In this document: piece by piece, positions 23,776-35,187 of the stretch
How positions within the stretch are numbered: position 1 is the stretch's first letter
How the letters are laid out: each line of letters starts with the position of its first letter
DNA from: Rhizophagus irregularis
Taxonomy: Eukaryota > Glomeromycota > Glomeromycetes > Glomerales > Glomeraceae
Reading direction: 5' to 3'
Assembly (NCBI RefSeq): GCF_026210795.1
Contig: NC_089454.1
Span: 3,224,001 to 3,288,000, forward strand
Length of the DNA: 64,000 nt
The notes under the pieces: generated by a model
What the model saw: only the letters and a program-made list of their open reading frames with translations
Database searches by the model: none
What the model was told of the DNA's origin: nothing
Program-made: the position numbers and the translations under genes

Positions 23776-24474
23776 TTTAGAATTTTTTTTTTTCAAATTG
23801 CAGAGATATTCTTATTATTATTTTTGTTTATCAAAGAAACATGAAGAATTTTTTTTTATATTTTATATGATATTAACAATCAATATATAAGAACAATAAA
23901 AGTATAAAACTAAAAATTCAAAAAAAGCAATGACTGACAAAAGAGTATTAAATAGTTTAAAATAAACTATACTATATAATAAACTATACAAAAGTGTAAA
24001 CATAAGTATTAAATAAAAATAAACTATAAAAGTATAAAATAAACTATATGAAAGTATTAAATAAACTATACAAAAGTATTCTCAAAATAATATAAAATAA
24101 CTATTTAAAATGATCAAATAGACTATGAAATTATAAAGTTTATAAAAAATTTACTAAGTTTAAAAAAAAAGAATTAATTATTTGCTTGCGTAATTAATTA
24201 AAAAAAAAAGAATTAATTATTTGCTTACATAATCAATCAATTATTTGCTTGTGTAATCATTTAATTTAAAAAAAAATAATAATTATTTGCTTGCGTAATC
24301 ATTTTATTTAGATATATATAAACCATATTTCTTATCATACTTAAAGCCACTTTGATTATAAAAACATTTGCAATAATATAATATATTCGTTTGATATTAC
24401 ATTAATACACTTAATAATTTTTTAATAAACATAGTCAATTTTTCAAATTAAATATTTGATAATATTTCAATACT
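23776..24474. promoter_or_regulatory. Divergent intergenic region of the 9.2-kb element
   Basis: About 700 bp between the two divergent genes. It holds AAATAAACTATA-type repeats (23960-24080) and about four copies of AATTAATTATTTGCTTGCGT (24170-24300). Probably drives both genes; no TATA box or factor site is assigned. Confidence 0.45.
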
Positions 24475-25947
24475 ATGCCTCCGAAAAAAAATTTGGTAAG
24501 CAATAAATTAATACAGTATTATCTTTATTTACTATATTTGCATTAACAAACATTTATTAGTCTTAGTGGTACCTAAAGAGTTAGAAACTCCCTCTAATAA
24601 TTATGATGACTCAAACAAACTTAGCACAAGAGGTCCCACCAAACGTGGTCGAAAAAAGAAGGCGCCTGGTAACTCTGCCAGAACAAAGACATCTAATCAT
24701 CAGCAAAATAATAAAAATAACGAAATTCCTTCTGATGATGATCCAGAAATAACAGAAATAGATATACCTGCTGTAAAAAAGATAAAAAAGTCAAATCAAA
24801 ATAAACAGCAAATTGATATTACTAGTACTAATATTAGAGATTCTGAATCAGTAGAAACAGCTAGTTCAGATGACATATCTACCAACTTATCTTGTGTTAA
24901 TCAAAATGAGCAGCAAGCAGATATTAATAGTACTAATACTGTTATATCGAACCAAAAGCAGTTCAATATTGATAAAAATAATATGAAAAGCAGTGATGAA
25001 AATTTCTCTGTAACAGGCCAAACATGCAGTGACAATGAAGATGAGACAAATATACCATTAAGTGGACAGCAGCCAAAATTTCCATCGCAATTTCATAATA
25101 TGACTAACGAATTTGAAATCGCCTTGTGGTTGGCTTATCATCAAAGAATTTTAAACTTGGCTATAAGCATCCGAAATGGAATGTCAACTAAAGTTAATGA
25201 AGAAGAATGTGAAACGTCTTTAACATCAAATTTATCTCTTGAAGCTGTATTACAATCAGGATCGTCACTTCCAGAAATTGATCAGGTGAAATTTCATTAT
25301 ATCTAATTACAAAATTAATTATTACTATACTCATATTTATTTCAATTTTTAGTATATTAAGTTCCAGTTACAGGAAGAGTGCAAGGCACTTTTTCTTCGT
25401 ACAAGGAACAATACAGTAGCACTATATGAGGAACTTGTTGTACGTGTCTGTAAAATTATCAAAACTGATCCAAGGTTAGGAACCTTGGTTAAAGATGTAG
25501 GTTCATGGTTTAATACATATCGCTACAAATTCCATGTTGCCATTGTAAAACTTGCAAATGAATTTAAAACAACACATAAAAGGTTAGTACTTACAATATT
25601 ATTTAACTTTTTAAAATCAAATTAATTAATAATTAATATTAATAAATAGGGCAGTAGAACCATATAATGAATTAGATGAATTTATCACTGAGGATGTATG
25701 GCGACAATTATTTCAGATGCATTTAAGAGCGACAGATCAACAAAAACTAAGAAAAGATTCTGAAATTATTACAAATCTTGGTATTTTTGTACGTCATGTT
25801 GTTAAAGCCATACTTATTGCCCAGAGAGATAAAGAAGATACGCAGGCTGTAGTTAAAAAATGTGATGAAAACACCATTGACCTGCCAATACCAACCAAGC
25901 TTGGAATCGTAAAGGTGCTACCAGTGCGAGATCTATTAGACTATTAG
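24475..25947 (+). CDS. Accessory protein of the 9.2-kb element
   Basis: Exon 1 is 24475-24495 (MPPKKNL, GTAAGC donor). Exon 2 is 24567-25285: VPKELETPS, an AT-hook-like basic stretch RGPTKRGRKKK, and a long Ser/Asn/Asp-rich, poorly ordered region. Exon 3 is 25353-25582 (YIKFQLQEECKALFLRTRNN, then LVKDVGSWFNTYRYKFHVAI) and exon 4 is 25650-25947 (AVEPYNELDEFITEDVWRQL to RDLLDY). Exons 3 and 4 form a helical domain I do not recognise. Exon 1 does not join exon 2 in frame; one more A in the run of eight (24484-24491) would give KKKFVVPKE. A DNA-binding helper for transposition is a guess from position and the basic motif. Confidence 0.65.
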
Positions 25948-26259
25948 AATAATGAAATTTAATGATTAAATGCATAACAAAGATTGTGGTAATATTTTTA
26001 AATTGTTGTAAACATATATCTACAAGATTTATTATTTTATTTTGCTTCATTTGCATAATTTTATTAAATTATTGCTTGTAAATATTAAAATATTTTTATT
26101 ATATATCAAAAAATAAAAATTGGTGTGTAATCGTTACGTTTAGATTAACCTGTATAAATTGCTGATCTGTATTCTTTATAGCTAAGACCCCTTTGATCAG
26201 CAAGTCATATTGTTATATCTAATCCAATTCCGGTTAATGAAATTTTAATCGGATTATTA

Positions 26260-26730
26260 GTATTTTTTTTCATTTTTTTTTCCTTGAATCGATCCTTTGC
26301 TTTCGGTTCTTTCTCTTTTTTTAAGTTTCCTCTTTTCTCTTCCAAACCTTTTTCCTTTTCTTTTCCTTTTCTTTTCCCTTTTTTTTAAAAAACCTTCATT
26401 TTTTTTTCCTCTTTTTCGGTTTGGTTTTTTTTTCCAATCTGAGAATTTTATTGGTTGTTTTTCCCAAACTGAAAAATTTTTTTTTATTGGTCTTTTAAGA
26501 CCGATTTTTTTTATATTATTATTTTTTTCAGTCTTTTTTTTAGACCGTATTATTAATTTTTTTTTCAGTCTTTTTAGACCAGATTATTCTTTTTTTTTCG
26601 GAATTTTTTTCAGTACTTATTTTTTTTACGGATTCCCTTTTTTCTTTCCTTATCCTTTTTCTTTTCCCCTAAATTTTATTTTTCGCTTTTTTTTCAATTT
26701 TCTTCATTGTTATTTTTTTTTTCCCAAACC
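26260..26730. repeat. Pyrimidine-rich low-complexity tract
   Basis: Plus strand almost only T and C with poly-T runs. The open frame across it (a Phe/Leu/Pro-rich peptide) is a by-product of composition. Confidence 0.8.
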
Positions 26731-27299
26731 ACATTCTTAAACCATTTAGATTTGGTTCGGTGATCGGATTGACGCTGTGGTACTACGGTAATTGCCTTTT
26801 TTCCCGATTCTTCTTATTATTATTAGTAATAATATTTTCCCTAATTATTTTATAAATAGACTGACATATAATTTACTTATTTATTTTTTGTAACAATAGA
26901 TCGGTTTAGTAAATTCTATGGGAATTTTTTTTTTCATAGCAATAGATTGTTATAATTGATTTTTGGGGGATTGTGAGATATTTTTTTGGAAGGATTGCTA
27001 ACCGTCGCCTGGGCGATCACCGCCTGGGTTTTTTTTCAAATATGTCACATGATGTACAAATTTATTAGTCAGCTGATGGCTGATTTTTTAACTTAGTTAT
27101 TTTGATCGGTTAAACTTAAAATTTTATTGCAAAGATATTTTTTTTAAAAAAAATTTTTGCATATTTATTTAAAATAATCTTATTTAATGAAATTTTATTT
27201 GCAAATATTAAAATTTAAGCCACACATTTACGATTTTAAAGAAAAAAATCACCATATTTAAACAATAACAATAAATAAAAGATAAATAAATTACAATGA
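26731..27299. other. AT-rich DNA inside the 9.2-kb element
   Basis: No gene. Contains a GC-richer patch (about 27000-27030, CGTCGCCTGGGCGATCACCG) with a GCGATC-type inverted arrangement. Confidence 0.4.
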
Positions 27300-28085
27300 C
27301 CAAGGAGAAAGATGATGAAATAACAATGGAGTAATGGAAAGTAATAGAAGATGAAAAAAAGAGTAATAAGAAGTGATAGGAAACAAAAAGGAGAAATAAG
27401 ACATGATGAGCGATGAAAAGTAGTGATGGGAGACAAAAGGAAGTGATGGGAGACGAAGAGGAGTGATGGGAGACTAAAAGAAGTGATGGGAGACGAAGAG
27501 GAGTGATGGGAGATGAAAGGGAGTGATGAGAGACATAAAGAAGTGATGAGAAGATGATGAGGAGTGATGAGAGACGAAAAGGAGCGATAGGAGACATAAA
27601 GAAGTGATGAGAAGATGAAGAGGAGTGATGAGAGACGAAAAAGAGCGATGGGAGACGTAAAGAAGTGATAAGAAGATGAAGAGGAGTGATGGGAGACGAA
27701 AAGAAGCGAAAAGGAGTGATGGGAGACGAAAAGGAGTGATAGGATACGAAAAGAAGCGAAAAAGAGTGATGGGAGACGAAAAGGAGTGATAGGATACGAA
27801 AAGGAGCGATAGGAGACATAAAGAAGTGATAAGAAGATGAAGAGGAGTGATGGGAGACGAAAAGAAGCAAAAAGGAGTGATGGGATACATAAAGGAGCGA
27901 TGGGAGACGAAAAGAAGCGAAAAGGAGTGATGGGAGACGAAAAGGAGTGATAGGATACGAAAAGGAGCGATAGGAGACATAAAGAAGTGATAAGAAGATG
28001 AAGAGGAGTGATGGGATACGAAAAGGAGCGATGGGAGACGTAAAGAAGTGATGAGAAGATGAAGAGGAGTGATGGGAGACGTGTG
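27300..28085. repeat. Purine-rich minisatellite
   Basis: Tandem, irregular units of about 20 bp, e.g. GGAGTGATGGGAGACGAAAA and GAAGTGATGAGAAGATGAAG, over nearly 800 bp. The plus strand is almost pure purine. The long minus-strand frames through it (SPITPFRLPSLL-type repeats) have no gene support. Confidence 0.9.
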
Positions 28086-28164
28086 TTATCATTACTTCTC
28101 TTTATTACTCTCTTACTTGATGAGCAAGTATCATTCCCGCCACAACGTGACGGGTTACACCTAG

Positions 28165-28560
28165 TAATTATAAAATATTATTATTATATATCGAAAATAT
28201 GACTGTTATCTAATGGCGTAAATCAAGAAAATTACGAACATGTTTTATACATCTGTTGATCATCTCATAATTATATAACGTGTATTAAAATATTATTATT
28301 ATATATTGAAAATATGTCTGTTATCTAATAGCATAATCAGGGAAATTACGAACATATTTTATACATCTGTTGATTATTTCATAATTATATAACTTGTATT
28401 AAAATATTTTTATTATATATCAAAAATATGACTATTATCTAATAGCGTAAATCAAGGAAATTACGAACATGTTTTATACATCTGTTGATCATCTCATAAT
28501 TATATAACATGTACTAAAATATTTTTATTATATATCGAAAATATGACTGCTATCTAACAA
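28165..28560. repeat. Right subterminal array, inverted copy of 11245-11634
   Basis: About three and a half ~120-bp units, the reverse complement of the left array of the 4.4-kb element, nearly identical over ~420 bp including the end. Confidence 0.9.
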
Positions 28561-28604
28561 TTATATGTTTATCATATTTATGAAAATTGAAGGTTTCTGC
28601 AAAG

Positions 28605-28884
28605 ATGGTACCCATTCAGGAAAGTTACGATTCTCATTTCTCGCATCATAAATTGTATCTTTGATAAGTTTATCAATTTCATTATTTCCACTAGACCATC
28701 CTTCAATATTCATAAATGGATCACATTCTTTACACCATATTGACCATAATTCTTTGGTAAATGATTTATTGCAATAAGGACAATTTTTATGATCAATATT
28801 CATTGAATTAGAATCTTTGTCAAGGATGTTTAAATTATTGAATTCAGATTCTATTGGAACTTGGGCTTCGTTTCCTTTATTCAT
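28605..28884 (-). pseudogene. TKL-type kinase N-terminus, cut by the 9.2-kb element
   Basis: Starts MNKGNEAQVPIESEF and has a zinc-like CPYC...CKEC head, then MNIEGWSSGNNEIDKLIKDT and EWVP, where the transposon end begins. The paralogue at 31554 continues EWVPFYKFENIKQIGEGGFS, and the matching continuation here is at 19366. An apparent 107-codon frame running to 28561 only adds transposon-encoded residues. The upstream ~190 bp are duplicated upstream of the paralogue. Confidence 0.85.
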
Positions 28885-29979
28885 CTTTTATGTTGCTATA
28901 TTTCAAAGTAGAAATTTCTGAGTAGAAATAAATTGTTGATATTGGCGCTATTTGCGTTACTATATAATATATTTTTCAATGAGGATAAAAAAGGAAAAAA
29001 GAAATGAAATTCCAAATTAGAATCTAAATTTCGTATCACAGTAATGCAGCAATAGATTTCTTGCTGCGCTAACAATGATATCATAGATATCATATAGCAG
29101 ATCGGCAGTCACGCTCTCTTTAGGAATTTATAAATTTATACTAGAATTTATTTATCGTGGAAGCCGCAACTTCGATTTTATGTTAGGCAAATTTATTTAA
29201 TTATTAATTATCACTAATAAAATTGATAAAGAAAAATAGTGATCATATATAAGAAATTTTTTTACTTAATATAATTGAATTATTATTATATTCAATTAGA
29301 AAAACGAAAATAAAAATCATTATAAGTTTATCGTAATATTTGAAATTTTATACCATAAATATAAAAAAAAATCTCTGCCGTAATAAATATAGAATTTACA
29401 AAAATTATAAAGAAAATAGAATATTAATTATTTTGAAAATTACACAATAAGAGAATATTTTCGTAATCCAATCAAATAACTCTAAAAAATAAAAACGGAT
29501 GGATAAGTTTACATGAGGATAAATACACAACAAAAAAAAAATTTAAAGAAGTGATAATATTTCAAAAAAGGAAATGAACGAATATCATGCAATATTAACC
29601 AACATGACAAAATGTATCAAAGATTGGATATACTGTATACGATTCATAATAAATTTAGTTACCAAATTATTTAACATGAAATAGATCTAGCGCAGACATA
29701 TCACACATTTCATGTTACAAGATTCAAATTATTATTTATACAGAGATATCACCAAATATTTTTGATTGTATAGGTTTATAAATAATTAATATCTTACAGA
29801 AGAATAAAAATATAAAATGTAAGTAAACATCCTAAAAATGTAAATAATTAAGCTTAAATATTATAATATGTTTGATTATTATTTAATCAACAATTGTTTT
29901 CATTGCTAATGACATCTAATGAAATAAATTGAATTAACATAAATTTATTTAATTTATAAAACATATATTAAAACATACA
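28885..29979. other. Intergenic DNA, partly duplicated
   Basis: 28885-29120 matches the region upstream of 31554, and 29180-29640 matches 35200-35830, so the kinase unit including flanks was duplicated in tandem. No gene seen. Confidence 0.7.
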
Positions 29980-31554
29980 TTACATTACCTTTTGATTGTA
30001 AAATGAGCTAGAAACTTCCAAGTCAACTAATTGAGAATCTTGACAATCTATAAAAAAGAAATATATTTAGTAATTATGTAATTAAATATTTGATTAAAAA
30101 AATTTTATACCTTTATTGCTTTCTCCATCATTAAGATAATCGGTAATAATAGAAGAATTGACAGGTTTTGTTAAATTACTAAATGTAAATAATCTACTAG
30201 TATATATAGCATCAGGATTTTTCTCATACAAAGTTGAAATATTTGGTATTTCTTTATCAGCTTCCTTAAATATAGCTTTAATCTCTTTACCTTTATACCC
30301 AAACTTTTTTTTTTTTTGACGTGCTTTACTATGTGTAGAAGCATTCCAAAATTGTATTATATCATATAATTCTTCAGCTGTTGGTCTTTGATTTGAATTA
30401 GCATTCATACATTTATAAGCTAGTTTTTTATAAATTTCAGGAGTTCCTTTTCCAAATTCTGGTCTGAGTCCATTACATATTTCTAATGCTAAGGTAGTAT
30501 CATGTTTTCTTTTATGAAATGGTGGTTTTCCAGATGATAATTCAACCATAATTATACCAAAACTATAAATATCAGAAGATAATGAATATGGTTCTCCATT
30601 CAAACTTCTGGAGCAATATATGGCAATACTCCACATATTTTATTATCCGATTTTTGTTTGTTTGATGGTCCAGATAATCCAAAATCTGAAATATAAGAAG
30701 CATTGAAATCATCAACAAACTCCACATATTTAGTAGTTTGTAATATATTTCCACTATGAAAATCTTTATGAAAATATCCTAATTTATGTAAACTTCTAAG
30801 ACCATACATTATCCATTGTAAATAAAGTAATTTATCTTTCCACAAAGTATTATGGAAATTGTGTGAAAGAATACTTCTTAAATTTCCTTTATCTGCATAT
30901 TCTGAAATTATTATAAGCTCTTCAGTTTCTGGATCTTTGGTCATTCCATAAAAACTTAGACATCCATCGTTTATTTGACATAAATCCCAAAGTATTTTAA
31001 TCTATTATTTGTATTTAAATTAATGAAAAAATTTTTCAATTATTATTAAAGAGGTTAATTAAAATATGTAAAATTAATACAAAACTTACCTCATTTGAAT
31101 ATTCAGATGACATATTCTCTGATCCATTTAACCTTTTCAAAGCAACTTTGATAGGTCGAGGTTTTCTTTTTTTCCAACTTAAATCATATTTTCTAGTATA
31201 TTTTGCTTTACCATCAATCCACGTTGCAGAATATACTTTGGAAAATCCACCTTCACCAATTTGTTTTATATTTTCAAATTTATAAAATGGTACCCATTCA
31301 AGAAATTTACGATTCCGATTTCTCGCATCATAAATTGTATCTTTGATAAATTTATCAATTTCATTATTTCCACTAGACCATCCTTCAATAATCCTAAATG
31401 GATCGCATTTTTTACACCATAATTTTTTGGTGAATGGTTTATTGCAGTAAGAACAATTCTTATGATCAATATTTGCTGAATTAGAATTATCAGCATTTTT
31501 ATTGGAGATATTTAATTTATTAAATAGGGACTTGAGTTTCGTTAGTTTAAACAT
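29980..31554 (-). pseudogene. TKL-type protein kinase, full length but for one frameshift
   Basis: Exon 1 (31092-31554): MFKLTKLKSLFNKLN, CSYC...CKKC head, EGWSSGNNEIDKFIKDTIYD, then kinase N-lobe IGEGGFSKVY and VALKRL (ATP lysine). Intron GTAAGTTTTG to AATAATAG. Exon 2: TKDPETEELIIISEYADKGN (hinge), HKDFHSGN (catalytic loop), SDFGLSGPS (DFG), PYIAPEV. At about 30604, GTTTGAATGG lacks one T; restoring phase gives APEVLNGEPYSLSSDIYSFG, and the C-lobe continues to RPTAEELYDI. A final intron (30049-30110) leads to a short exon ending near 29980. Catalytic residues are present. Such kinases are a large lineage-specific family with unknown substrates. A single-base loss could be an assembly error, in which case this is a functional gene. 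Confidence 0.8.
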
Positions 31555-31768
31555 TACTCATATATTTCTAGCGGAAATAAATTGGACGTTATTGGTGTTA
31601 TTCGAGTTACTTTATATATTATTTTCAATGAGGATAAAAAAGGAAAAAAGAAATGAAATTCCAAATTAGAATCTAAATTTTGTATCACAGTAATACAACA
31701 ATAGGTTGATCAGATTTTTTGCTGCGCTAATAGTGATATCATATAGCAGATCAGCAGTCATGCTCTTT
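31555..31768. promoter_or_regulatory. Upstream region of kinase, duplicated
   Basis: About 200 bp nearly identical to the region upstream of the kinase start at 28884 (shared GAGGATAAAAAAGGAAAAAA and a GATATCATATAGCAGATC block). Probably the shared promoter of the duplicated pair. Confidence 0.5.
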
Positions 31769-32184
31769 TTTATGGAAAGCCGTCCTTGACAAAAGGTTGA
31801 TATCCAGACATCATGTTGGATAATGTCCAGAGCATCATGTCAAATATATGTAGAATAATGTTTGTACATCATTCAACATGATACTCAAGCATCAACCGAC
31901 ATGATGTCTTAGACATCATGTTACCAAATATAGTAAATTTTATTTTGTGTAACTTATAAAATATACCATATTTGGTAATTTGATCAGCATGATCACCCCA
32001 CTCGGGTGATCATCAAAGGATATAACCTTATTATTTACGTCACAAGTGCATAGGTTATATCCTTTGGTGGGCGGCCCATGGGCATTACTATATAAGTCAC
32101 GTGACTTTTAATTTTAACGTTAATATTTTAATGCTAATTTCAGCACATACCTATAATGCCCATAACGTCTGGCGCACATTTCCA

Positions 32185-32750
32185 GAGAAACATGCATTAG
32201 TCTGGCGCATGTTTCCCAGAGTAACATGCGCTAGTCCCGCCGCATATTTCCCAGAGTAACATGCGCTAGTCCTTGCCGCATGTTTCCCAGAGTAACATGC
32301 GCTAGTCCTTGCCGCATGTTTCCCAGAGTAACATGCGCTAGTCCTTGCCGCATGTTTCCCAGAGTAACATGCGCTAGTCCTTGCCGCATGTTTCCTAGAG
32401 TAACATGCGCTAGTCCTTGCCGCATGTTTCCCAGAGTAACATGCGCTAGTCCTTGCCGCATGTTTCCCAGAGTAACATGCGCTAGTCCTTGCCGCATGTT
32501 TCCCAGAGTAACATGCGCTAGTCCTTGCCACATGTTTCCCAGAGTAACATGCACTAGTCCTTGCCGCATGTTTCCCAGAGTAACATGCGCTAGTCCTTGC
32601 CGCATGTTTCCCAGAGTAACATGCGCTAGTCCTTGCCGCATGTTTCCCAGAGTAACATGCGCTAGTCCTTGCCGCATGTTTTCCAGAGTAACATGCGCTA
32701 GTCCTTGCCGCATGTTTCCCAGAGTAACATGCGCTAATTCCCTACCACAC
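32185..32750. repeat. Left minisatellite arm, 36-bp unit
   Basis: About 15 near-perfect units of GCCGCATGTTTCCCAGAGTA followed by ACATGCGCTAGTCCTT. The 36-bp period keeps several frames open, producing 12-residue repeat frames on both strands (MFPRVTCASPCR and others) that are artefacts. Each unit contains ACATGCG and CGCATGT and so can form a small hairpin. Confidence 0.95.
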
Positions 32751-33309
32751 ATTTTCCAGAGGTTATATCCTTTGGTGGGCATCCCATGGGCATTACTATA
32801 TAAGTCACGTGACATATAATTTTATAAAGTTCTTAATTCTGGAACATATTACTAAAGCAATATGTGATAATTCTAGCACACAAATTCTCTCCATGTTTAT
32901 TTCTGTAACATGCAATAACTTTGGTGCATATTTCCTACTGTAATATGCGGTAATTCTGGTACATGTTTCTTACTATAACATGTGGTAACTCTGGTGTATA
33001 TTCCTTACTGTAATGATTCTGATTTCTGATACATGTTCTTATGTTTAAAACATCAAATATTTAAACTGAATATTACCAGAATCACTGCATTATATTATAG
33101 AATATTGCATATTATACATCAGGAATATATGCAAGAATTGTTGTATATACATTATAAATTTACATTGGAATGTATGTTAAATTACTGCATATTATATTAA
33201 TAAATAATATACAGCATCTGGAATATGTGCTATGATTACTGCATATTATGGTAGAAAATACATATTAAATTGTTATATATTTTTTTTGAAATAGTATTTA
33301 AAGTTTTTT

Positions 33310-33900
33310 TTAGTAATTTTAGCAAAAAAATAATAAACAATAAAAAATTAATAAAAAAAAATAAAGTTAACAAAAAAAAATAAAATAAATAAAAAAAAAT
33401 AAAATTAACAAAAAAAAAATAAAATTAACAAAAAAAAATAAAATCAATAAAAAAAATAAAATCAAATAAAAAAAAAAGAAAAAATTGAATATATAGGAAT
33501 GAAAAAAAACAAATGATTATTATATTTGTATCAGTAAAGTGATTTACATGATCATAAAATTAATTACTTATAAACTTTAAAATATACAACATGATTATGC
33601 AAATCATTTGTTATTTTTTATTTTTTGTTGTTTTTTGTTATTTTATTATTTTTTTTTTTGTTTATTTTTTTTTTGTTTATTTTTTTTTTTGTTTATTTTT
33701 TTTTTGTTTATTTTTTTTGTTTATTTTTTTTTTGTTTATTTTTTTTTGTTTATTTTTTTTGTTTATTTTTTTTTTGTTTATTTATTTTTTTTTGTTTATT
33801 TTTTTTTGTTTATTTTTTTTTGTTTATTTTTTTTTGTTTATTTTTTTTTTGTTTATTTTTTTTTGTTTATTTTTTTTTTGTTTTATTATTTTTTTGCTAA
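33310..33900. repeat. A-rich and T-rich core of the foldback element
   Basis: 33310-33480 is AATAAAAAAA-rich and 33640-33895 is made of GTTTATTTTTTTT units, roughly complementary to each other, so they can pair as the inner stem. Confidence 0.85.
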
Positions 33901-34089
33901 AATTACTAAAAATAAACCTTAAATATTATTTCAAAAAAATGGCTATTTTTAGTAAAGTTATATATATTTCTAAAACATAATATGCAATATTCTATAACAT
34001 AATATGCATTGATTCTAGTAATGCTTAGTATTAAATATTTGGTATTTTAGATATAAGAATATGTACTAAAATCACTGCATGTTACAGTA

Positions 34090-34790
34090 AGAAAAATAAA
34101 CTAGAGTTACCACATGTTACTATAAAGAACATGCGTCAGAGTCACCGCATGTTACAGTAGGAAACATGCGCCAGAGTCACTGCATGTTACAGTAGGAAAC
34201 ATGCGCCAGAGTCATCGCATATTACAGTAGGAAACATGTGCCAGAGTCACCGCATGTTACAGTAGGAAACATGTGCCAGAGTCACCGCATGTTACAGTAG
34301 GAAACATGCGCCAGAGTCACCGCATGTTACAGCAGGAAACATGCGCCAGAGTCACCGCATGTTACAGCAGGAAACATGCGCCAAAGTCACCGCATGTTAC
34401 AGTAGGAAACATGCGCCAGAGTCACCGCATGTTACAGTAGGAAACATGCGCCAGAGTCACCGCATGTTACAGTAGGAAACATGCGCCAGAGTCACCGCAT
34501 GTTACAGTAGGGAACATGCACCAGAGTCACCGCATGTTACAGTAAGGAACATGCGCCAGAGTCACCGCATGTTACAGTAGGGAACATGCGCCAGAGTCAT
34601 CGCATGTTACAGTAGGGAACATGCGCCAGAGTCATCGCATGTTACAGTAAGGAACATGCGCCAGAGTCATCGCATGTTACAGTAGGGAATATGCGCCAGA
34701 GTCATCGCATGTTACATTAGGGAACATGCGCCAGAGTCATCGCATGTTACTGGGAACATGCGCCAGAGTTACCGCATGTTACTCTGGGAA
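34090..34790. repeat. Right minisatellite arm, 35-bp unit
   Basis: About 20 units of CGCATGTTACAGTAGGAAAC followed by ATGCGCCAGAGTCAC. It is related in inverse orientation to the left array: both have GGAAACATGCG then CGCATGTTAC around a different ~10-bp middle. Confidence 0.95.
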
Positions 34791-35187
34791 ACATGCGCTA
34801 AACCAGCGCATGTTTCTCTGGGATTGTGTGCCAGACATTATGGGCATTATAAGTATGTGCTGAAATTAGCATTAAAATATTAACGTTAAAATTAAAAGTC
34901 ACGTGACTTATATAATAATGCCCATGGGCCGCCCACCAAAGGATATATCCTATGCACTTGTGACGTAAATAATAAGGTTATATCCTTTGATGATCACCCG
35001 AGTGGGGTGAGCATGATGTCTAGACATCATGTCGGTTGATGTCTTTCACATCATGTTAAATAATGTACAAACATCATCCTACATATATCAAACATGATGT
35101 CTAGACATACCATCATGATGTCTAAACATTATATTTCATGATGTTTGGACATCAACCTTTTGTCAAGGACAGCTTTCCATACTCTTT

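Larger units (their letters stand above)
19367..28604. mobile_element. 9.24-kb CMC/Plavaka-like DNA transposon
   Basis: The ends are CTTTGCAGAAACTT (19367) and the complement of CTTTGCAGAAACCT (28604), with AT at 19365-19366 and 28605-28606 as target duplication. Precise removal restores the interrupted kinase gene. Contents in order: left subterminal array, minus-strand transposase gene, ~700-bp bidirectional promoter region, plus-strand accessory gene, pyrimidine-rich tract, purine-rich minisatellite and right subterminal array. The transposase resembles fungal Plavaka/CMC enzymes by layout. A 2-bp duplication is within the range reported for CMC elements, but the end sequence is not the CACTA type. 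Both genes may carry one-base frameshifts. Confidence 0.8.
31769..35181. mobile_element. 3.4-kb giant foldback element
   Basis: Starts TATGGAAAGCCGTCCTTGAC near 31771 and ends with its near complement GTCAAGGACAGCTTTCCATA at 35181. CTCTTT lies on both sides (31763-31768 and 35182-35187) as a probable target duplication. The undisturbed flank is visible at 29118 (CTCTTTAG). The arms are ~480 and ~400 bp inverted repeats with CATGATGTCTAGACATCATG-type palindromes, a GTCACGTGAC palindrome and a copy of GGTTATATCCTTTGGTGGGC. Inside are two minisatellite arrays in opposite orientation and a T/A-rich core. No coding sequence. Class unknown; it must rely on another element's enzyme. Confidence 0.8.

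Noticed and set aside
26297-26740. 147-codon Phe-rich ORF
   Set aside because: Lies in a T/C low-complexity tract without any domain.
27208-28092. 294-codon minus-strand ORF with SPITPFRLPSLL repeats
   Set aside because: By-product of the purine-rich minisatellite; overlapping frames are equally open.
32151-32819. Long 12-residue-repeat ORFs on both strands
   Set aside because: They arise because the 36-bp minisatellite has a period divisible by three; the same bases are open in several frames and there is no gene context.
33591-33980. Phe/Leu-rich hydrophobic ORFs in three frames
   Set aside because: Translation of GTTTATTTTTTTT repeats; pure composition effect.
32100-34900. Arrays considered as CRISPR
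   Set aside because: Units are contiguous near-identical repeats with no unique spacers and lie in a eukaryotic foldback element.
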